A program made the translations under genes and the position numbers. 64,000 bases of DNA, from the NCBI GenBank assembly GCA_029532625.1, contig JARFXM010000003.1:4402001-4466000 (forward strand). Reading direction: 5' to 3'. Below, one piece after another: positions 57,642 through 64,000 of the stretch; position 1 is the first letter of the stretch; each line of letters begins with the position of its first letter. This DNA comes from Lomentospora prolificans (lineage: Eukaryota; Ascomycota; Sordariomycetes; Microascales; Microascaceae). Below the pieces are notes generated by a model that saw nothing but the letters and a program-made list of their open reading frames with translations, was not told where the DNA came from and made no database searches.

Positions 57642-60031
57642 CTTGTCCTTTTAGTTCCCTTTGGGATTATCCCATTCCAGGAATGTGAGTAGACAACCAG
57701 GGGACAGATATATCAGGCTGAGGTGTCACCAGCCGGAAATGAAATACCCACGGCGCGGCTGGGTGACCTGAGGTTGAACCGCGTTAGTAGTTAAGTACCA
57801 GGCGGACGAGCAGCTTTGTGCAGTCCGTTTGACCGGCTCGTTGTTTTCGACGCCTACTAGCAAGACAAGTGTCCCAGTTGCCGTCGACGCAACGTACTAG
57901 GGATCTAGATGACTCCCTCCTGGTCTTATCAGCATCTCCATGTTTATTTCTAATTTATCAGTCTCTCAGCGAGCGACAAAAAATGGATCCTGGTTAAAGA
58001 TGGTGCCCCAGCCTCCCTCACCTCGGTCAACGGCAGCTGGTACCCTCTTTCCCAGTTGGTTCACCTCGACATCCATGCAGCACCCTGGTTGGTTGCACAC
58101 GGCTGGTGAGACCCAGATTTAGTGGATCAGTCCGTAATATAACGTTCCTCCAACCCCTTGAACCTCCCCGGCTCCCAACTTTAACCTGCCACTTTAAGCA
58201 CCCCGGCCGATCCAAAATCTAAACTGCTTGAGTGGAATACTCGAGCGAAAAATTTTTTCTCCCCTTGCGTTCTTCCCTGTTCTGGACTCCTCGACAGCGG
58301 GAGGCCCGGAGCAAAGACGGGACGAAAATCAAATTGTCGCAAGACTCATCGCCCGCGTGCTTGCCTGCAGCGCGGATGGTATCGCTGCCTTCTCAGACGG
58401 GTACTGCGAACAATTGGTTTCCTTCTTGAGGTTGGGTTTTACAGGTGAATGCGTCGTTAGCTTGCGACAGCCCCCAGCTTGGGCGTATGTATGGCGGACG
58501 GACCCGGGTGCATCTCCGGAGTGGAGCGCGGCGTATTTCGCTTTCGCTTGCCAGCATCATGGAAGTGTGTCGCCCAAGGGGCCGAGAATCTGTCGTGCGA
58601 TGAGAGTCATTTCGCTTGTAATATACAGACTGAGGTGGGTTACGGCCCCATCGCCGCTCTCAATCTACGAGTTGTCCACTTGAGAAGAATTGCCGTCGGC
58701 CTCCCTCATCCTGAGAGGATACTATTCTCCCTTTCCTTTCACGCAATTCTGTCAACACAAACATACGAAAGGTAGAAGAGTCAGCGAGATGGGATGACGA
58801 GGGCGACCCTGGTCCCTTGAAGGCCTCACCGAGCAGGGGTGCTATTCAAGTGAAATAATCATTCTCTGTTCGCAATTTCCCACATTCCCACCCCGAAAAA
58901 TCTTGGCCCTTGAAAAGTCCGAGAGCCATGATTCCCTGCTCAACTTGAAGACGAAAGAGGACACAGTCTGCACTGCCTTCTGGAATGACAGTCAATCATG
59001 CCTCATCCTGCCTTTCGTCGCTTCACCAAGATGACCGCGCCTCATGGCTGGAGAGGCGGATTGGCCATTTATCAACCCTGCTAACCTCCTAAATCAACGG
59101 TCATTAGCAAGTCTCCTTCGTCTATCACGAGAGTACAAGTGCTACGGCTGCACTATAAGTAAAAAACATTAGTATGAATTTTTCAATACACACTGTGTGG
59201 CCGGAAGGAGTAGTGACGAGGGAAGAGCTGTAGAGGATAGAAAGAGCTGGGCGCTGATAGGTGGCTGGGAAACTTGACTCAGGTGTGGGTGCCTACGTCA
59301 TTAGAGACACACCCCTGGGCTCTCCTCGGCCGGACCATGCTAAATTAGGGCCCCCTGGCACGCCCATATGGGTACAGGGGGCGTTTGCCCAGGATTGAAA
59401 AGACGGGGGTGCGCGTTCTGATGTAACCTTAGTTCCAACCAGCCTTTATCTAAGTACCGGTACATGGCTACGCTGCTCCTAGTTGCCTGCTCGTATCAAG
59501 TTGTTTCCCACACCAGTCTCCTCCCTCATCTTCCAGTATAACTACTCGGAATCTCCCTCGCACACAGTTCACCGACGTCTTTTTCTTCTTCCCTTCTATG
59601 TCCCCTTGGCCTTAGCCAATTGACTCAGCTATTCCTCAACATTACCAATATTTCTGGCTTGATTAGGCTTCATTGCCTTTGCCGTCATCTACAGAATCAA
59701 AATTGATACTGGGCTTATAGTCGCCAGTATCTTCCACACCCTTCGTCAACTCTTCCAGCGAGTTCGACGATTTTTGTCCACTTGAGGACGACTATTTCCA
59801 CAACCTTTTGACATGTTGACATTCGGAACACCACTTTTCCCTCCTCCCTCCGACGACGTACAGCGGTGACTTGATTCACCGATCTTTCGCGCTTCCTCCC
59901 ATCCAAGGCGCGACCATTTGGCTTAAATAGGTACATCCTTTACGCACCAACAGACACGACCATACAAGACACCACCTTTTCTCCTCTTAGACCCTTCTTC
60001 GTCGCCCACGCGACAGAATACCCCACCGAGA
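57642..60031. promoter_or_regulatory. Gene-poor block, part 4, and promoter of the gp1-like gene
   Basis: No gene supported. A frame at 58228-58683 lacks motifs. From about 59500 to 60031 the plus strand is C/T-rich with ACCACC and ACACGACC-type leader sequence, consistent with the promoter and leader of the gene starting at 60032. Confidence 0.4.
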
Positions 60032-61264
60032 ATGTCTGGCAGCTATTCTCCATACTCGAGGCGTGGTTATCCCGAGGACCACCCATACTATACTCCAAGC
60101 CCTACGCCTTCTCCACGGCACAACTCCTACATGTACAGCCAGCCCCCCTACCCGCAACGACCTGCGACGCGGGCGCACTTCCGAACCTCGAGCAGCGCCT
60201 TTGTCGAGACATCCTCGCGACCTCCTGCCGCCTCGCCACGATACACGAGCGATGGCTACTACGCCACCAAGACCGATGTGAGTAAAGATCGTGTTTCGTC
60301 AACCTTCTCCCAAAGCCCACAATCTCCTCGCGTATGGGTCTTTCAAGAGGTCGAACCGAGACAATGCTCGTCGCCCGAGATGTATCCCGTGGGAGGTAGA
60401 ATTCAATATTTCTTTTCTCCCGAGAAGGGTTGGAGGTCATCCATCTTTGTACAACCTCATGCGAGTGGTGCGAAGGCCGATCGACGGGCTAGGAGGAGAG
60501 CGAGTACCGCAGAGAGCGAATGGATTCGTGCAAGTCAATCGCCTGGTCAGACGACTAACCCCATGAAGGGCGGTTATGCAGGTTTCCATACTGAGCATGC
60601 CTTTGACGACGGGCGCCTGCCTCGACAACCTACTAAACGTCGATCTTCCATGTCGACGCCGCAACGACCATCTACCGCACGACCGTCGAGCTCCCACAAG
60701 CCTGCCACCCTCAAGGCCAGACAAGCCACGGAAGCGGATAGGCTGAAGCACAAGATTCCCCAGGGCTACTCCCTCAAGAACTGGGATCCTTCTGAACCTC
60801 CCATCCTGCTTCTGGGTTCTGTGTTTGACGCTAACTCTCTGGGGAAGTGGATCTATGACTGGACTACCTATCACCTCGGCGCCGCCAGCCCCATTTCCGA
60901 GATGGCTGGAGAGCTCTGGCTCTTGCTCATTCAATTCTCTGGCAAGCTCAAGGGCGCCGAGGACGTGGTTGCTAAGGTCCGCGACCCCAAAAAGCAAGAA
61001 GTTCTCGAGGACTTCATCGATGGCGGTTCCAGGCTCTCGGACCGCCTCTCTGAACTCCTAAAGGCTTGTGAGGCGCCTATGCTCCGCGCGAGCAAGAAGA
61101 ACGGAACCAGCCTCGGAAAGAACGCTGGAGTCGAGTTTGTGGAGACCCTTTTCGGCCGTGACCGCGAGCTGGAGAGGACCCAGCGTTTCATGGATTCCCT
61201 AGAGCTGTTCATCAAGAGGTTCAAGGCGAACTGCGATGAGATCATCAAGCATCCCACTAGGTAG
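60032..61264 (+). CDS. Conserved fungal protein of the family mislabelled 'vegetative cell wall protein gp1'
   Basis: One open frame of 410 residues. The N-terminal half is Tyr/Pro/Ser/Arg-rich and likely disordered. The C-terminal half (about residues 235-405) is a helical domain with conserved segments IPQGYSLKNWDPSEPPILLL, GSVFDANSLGKWIYDWT, GELWLLLIQFSGKLK and FVETLFGRDRELERT. I recall this domain from many Pezizomycotina proteins annotated only by low-complexity similarity to an algal wall protein; its real function is unknown. There is no signal peptide, so a wall location is unlikely. Residues 83-185 are least certain: a GTGAGT at 60278 could be a donor, but I found no convincing acceptor that keeps the frame, while the unspliced frame stays open. 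Confidence 0.83.
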   Translation: MSGSYSPYSRRGYPEDHPYYTPSPTPSPRHNSYMYSQPPYPQRPATRAHFRTSSSAFVETSSRPPAASPRYTSDGYYATKTDVSKDRVSSTFSQSPQSPRVWVFQEVEPRQCSSPEMYPVGGRIQYFFSPEKGWRSSIFVQPHASGAKADRRARRRASTAESEWIRASQSPGQTTNPMKGGYAGFHTEHAFDDGRLPRQPTKRRSSMSTPQRPSTARPSSSHKPATLKARQATEADRLKHKIPQGYSLKNWDPSEPPILLLGSVFDANSLGKWIYDWTTYHLGAASPISEMAGELWLLLIQFSGKLKGAEDVVAKVRDPKKQEVLEDFIDGGSRLSDRLSELLKACEAPMLRASKKNGTSLGKNAGVEFVETLFGRDRELERTQRFMDSLELFIKRFKANCDEIIKHPTR

Positions 61265-64000
61265 AGCTTGACGGATAACACCAGCTTCAGCCATTGGATC
61301 CCCCCCTTTATCTTTAATTTTCCTATCAACCCCGGGACCATCGCCGATATTAGGTCCTCCTTACCTCCGTTGTGGACCTGGCCTCGGTTAAAGCTCTGCC
61401 GTGGATCCAAGGACCGAGATCATGATGTTGAGCTGTCCGTCTATCTCCAATTTACTGGCCAACAATGTCCACCATGTACATTATCAATCCGACCCGCCTG
61501 GATTTCTTTGGTGTCCCGTTTAAACAAAAAATACCCGTGGGCTCTTTTCCAAGTCCGGATGTTTTTTTCCTCTGCGGCGCATTTCCCTGGACCGTCGGAG
61601 TTGCGTTTTGCTTTTGCTATTTTTCTTTCCCCGTCTATACATGTATAGATCGCCTTGCTTTCGCACTATTATCTCTGCGGATACGCACGGGGCGACCTGT
61701 GGCCGTCTGGATTGTTTCAGCGTCCGAGGATGTTCGGCCTTGGTCCTCTCGTATTTGATACCCTTTCCTTTTCCTGGACCGGGCTTTAGAACCAAGGATC
61801 GAGACGCGGCAAATGGCCAAGATGGAAGGTGACCTCGAATTACCTGGATGTTTAATTGTTTTGGGAATGGGCCTGGATCTGAAAAAGTCTTTGATTAGCG
61901 CTCCCGCCGGCTTCCTGTCTTATGTTTTAGAGCGTGTTTTTTGCAGAAGAGCTGAGAATGGAGGGTAGTCTTTGGGCGGTATGGTGAGCAGTTGGCTCTT
62001 CGGTTTTCTCGATTTTCTTGATTTTCAGCTTGATTTTGTTTGAATTCTGTCTGGTGCGAGCTAGGAGAGAGTGTGAGACGAGTTTTAAAAGAGTATAATT
62101 TGTTTTGCTTTCAAGTTTGACGTTGGCACCACTACACTATTTGTTCGATATTGATTGTCGTTTCACTACCCTACGTCGCCAATTTCTCTTCCATTGTTCT
62201 CTCAGTTGTCCACAAAAAGGAGGCAGATAGAATATGGCTGGCTTGGAAATACCCTTTTCGCTTACTAGTTAGATAGACATTTTAAACTTCCCATGAGGGC
62301 TTTTAACCTTAACCTCGCATTTTCAACTATATGACTTTCGACTGAAACTGACGATCCTATGGGTAGAGACATCGTGCGATGGAGTGCGAACCCGAGGAAA
62401 GGGTCAATATCTGAAAGGTACGGAAGTACAAGAGTAGTCCAGACGGGGGTTCACAGGATTCTCCTCTTGGAAAGACTCCAGAAGGTGAAGCGAGGCGATG
62501 AGAGGTGCATGCAGCCGTCGACGTCCGCGTCGTTCACATGTAACATGACCAGTCAACCGACAGGCTTTCCCCCAGTAGAAGGCATATATGCCTTGACAAA
62601 CACAGACGACGGGATGGGGCGTCGCGTTAACCCGAGGCCCAACCATCAGAAAAAGCGGACTGGAAGCCTTATCGCGGAGAAGGAGCGGACACTTCTCTCA
62701 AGGCCAATCTTCATGTCAAGAACAAATCGGAGGCTCTGGTTCCAGAACGACGTCAGTGACGCAGGGCGCAGTCCACCTTGGCGGACCAGGGAATCCTTTC
62801 CCAGGGTCTTTCGGTCAGAGACCAATAGTGACTGTCGTGTAATATCGACTATTCTGTTTTTCCCAAGCAGTGGCTGAGACACACTGATTGCTTTCTTCGA
62901 CAGGCATTTTAATGTTCCCTTGGGCGTACGCCGCTCGGTGTCTTGATCTACAGAAAAGAAGAGGATCGGCGACTGTCCCCTCTCTTCTTTCGCGCCTTTT
63001 ACTCGCAGGACAAGATCAAAGACCATCGGTTCACTATTTTTACGCAAGGTGTAAGTCAGACGAGTCAGTCGAGGTCAGCTTTCGCACTTCCGATCCCCGT
63101 GGACGCGCTTCCCACCCGCAACTCGGTGAGTCTCAAGGTGTACTTCGAATAATATCGCGAGAGGAAGGGCCAAAAGCAAGATTTCCTGGAGGGGGGTATG
63201 AAACATCAACAGGGGAGACTGGCAGCCAAAGTTCTTGCAAAAGTTCTTGCTGTTTCGTTAATTGTGCCGCCCACTCAAGAACCGGAGGGAAGCGCGGAAG
63301 TTTGGCTTGAATGTTTTGGTTCTAAGGGAAGAAAAATTTTTTCCCTTCTTTTCCCTAAAGATGAGACGGGAACAGCCCTCAACCGGCAGTCGACATTCCG
63401 TTGAAAAATTTGAGTCCTCCCATCTAGCTCTGTTTCGTGGGGTGCACGAATTGTGCGGCTTTGCCGGACCCGTTTCTCTGCTTGTGCCCGGTCGCTTCCT
63501 GTCAAGATGGAAGAACTACTCCCGTGCGTGACGGAACCAGGGTCTGCAGAAAGAGTTGGGATGAAAAAGAGTCTGAGCCTGAGTGAGGCTGTGTGAAATT
63601 TGGGAACTCCTCGCTGGCGAAGGGGGAACAGGTCTTCCTCGGTCACGACTCTGCATGTCCGCCCACCGAAGGCCTGCGCGTTTTCCAACCTTCCTTAATA
63701 CAGTTAAGTTCCTTTCGCTCTCCGGGTTAGTGCATCTAGGCCACTAGCTCCTATACTTGTACATTGGCAGGTGTGTGTGCACAGGTTCGTGGGACGCGCA
63801 GAGAGCCGTTTACTTCTTGTGATCGCGCGCTGCAATCACTACCTGCGTGCAGAGTGTAAAGTGAGGGGATAAAATGTTTCTCATCCCTTTCCCCTCACCT
63901 TACAAGTATTGCCCCTATTTTCCTTTTTCCCTCATTTTCGACATTCTTACGAGTCGATCCTGTGCGTTGTGGCTTATGTTGCCAGCCCTATTTGACTTGA
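61265..64000. other. Right-edge region without supported genes
   Basis: About 2.7 kb after the last gene. It should start with that gene's 3' untranslated region. Overlapping frames at 62359-62877, 62646-63047 and 62888-63310 lie on both strands with no motif. A short direct duplication, GCAAAAGTTCTT, occurs twice in tandem near 63228-63251. Nothing else is seen. Confidence 0.45.

Noticed and set aside
57770..57815. GTTAGTAGTT near GGTGACC, reminiscent of dispersed fungal 5S rRNA
   Set aside because: The order and spacing of the elements do not match 5S rRNA and the rest of the 120-base sequence is absent.
60278..60581. Candidate intron in the gp1-like gene (GTGAGT to TATGCAG after a GACTAAC)
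   Set aside because: Joining these ends shifts the frame away from the conserved C-terminal domain, whereas the unspliced frame is open throughout.
62359..63310. Overlapping frames of 130-170 codons at the right edge
   Set aside because: They overlap on both strands, carry no motif and have chance-like composition.
1..64000. Search for CRISPR arrays, intact transposase or reverse transcriptase genes, telomere repeats and viral genes
   Set aside because: None was seen; the only repeats are homopolymers, short microsatellites and one 21-base tandem duplication.

Overview
The window looks like nuclear DNA of a filamentous ascomycete (Pezizomycotina, most likely a Sordariomycete). Genes carry short GT-AG introns, mostly 55-155 bases with CTAAC/CTGAC-type branch sequences. 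The protein set is fungal (eRF3 with a prion-like domain, HSE1, YRB30-type RanGTP-binding protein, Zn2Cys6 regulator), and every gene has its own promoter region, with no operons. The species is inference; no rRNA, tRNA, CRISPR, intact transposon or viral gene was found.

Left part (1-21 kb), gene-dense: eRF3/SUP35 (minus, running off the left edge), a YRB30-like RanGTP-binding protein (plus), HSE1 of the ESCRT-0 complex (plus), a JmjC/cupin-like oxygenase (minus), casein kinase II beta subunit (plus), a cytochrome P450 (minus), a Zn2Cys6 transcription factor (minus) and fumarylacetoacetase (minus). Most are housekeeping genes for translation termination, nuclear transport, endosomal sorting and signalling.

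Middle part (21-40 kb), more spread out: a tail-anchored sulfotransferase-fold protein (minus), a seven-helix membrane protein (minus), a secreted GH16 glucanase (plus), a small DUF6699-like protein (plus), homogentisate 1,2-dioxygenase (plus) and a LaeA-type SAM methyltransferase (minus). Fumarylacetoacetase and homogentisate dioxygenase catalyse the last and an earlier step of phenylalanine/tyrosine breakdown. They sit in divergent orientation but about 14 kb apart with four unrelated genes between them, which looks like a broken or expanded version of the compact hmgA-fahA cluster of Aspergillus.

Right part (40-64 kb): about 20 kb (39.8-60.0 kb) in which I can support no complete gene. It is not visibly AT-rich, contains long homopolymer runs and perhaps degenerate coding relics near 50-51 kb, and ends at one conserved fungal gene (60.0-61.3 kb) of the family often mislabelled 'vegetative cell wall protein gp1'. 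The last 2.7 kb hold no supported gene.

Exon structures were built by hand from splice signals, reading-frame continuity and remembered family sequence patterns; no alignment was run. The strongest observations are the split tyrosine-catabolism pair, microexons that cut through functional motifs (a 17-nt exon before the zinc cluster, a 30-nt exon carrying the SAM-binding loop), the prion-like eRF3 N-terminus and the 20-kb gene-poor block.
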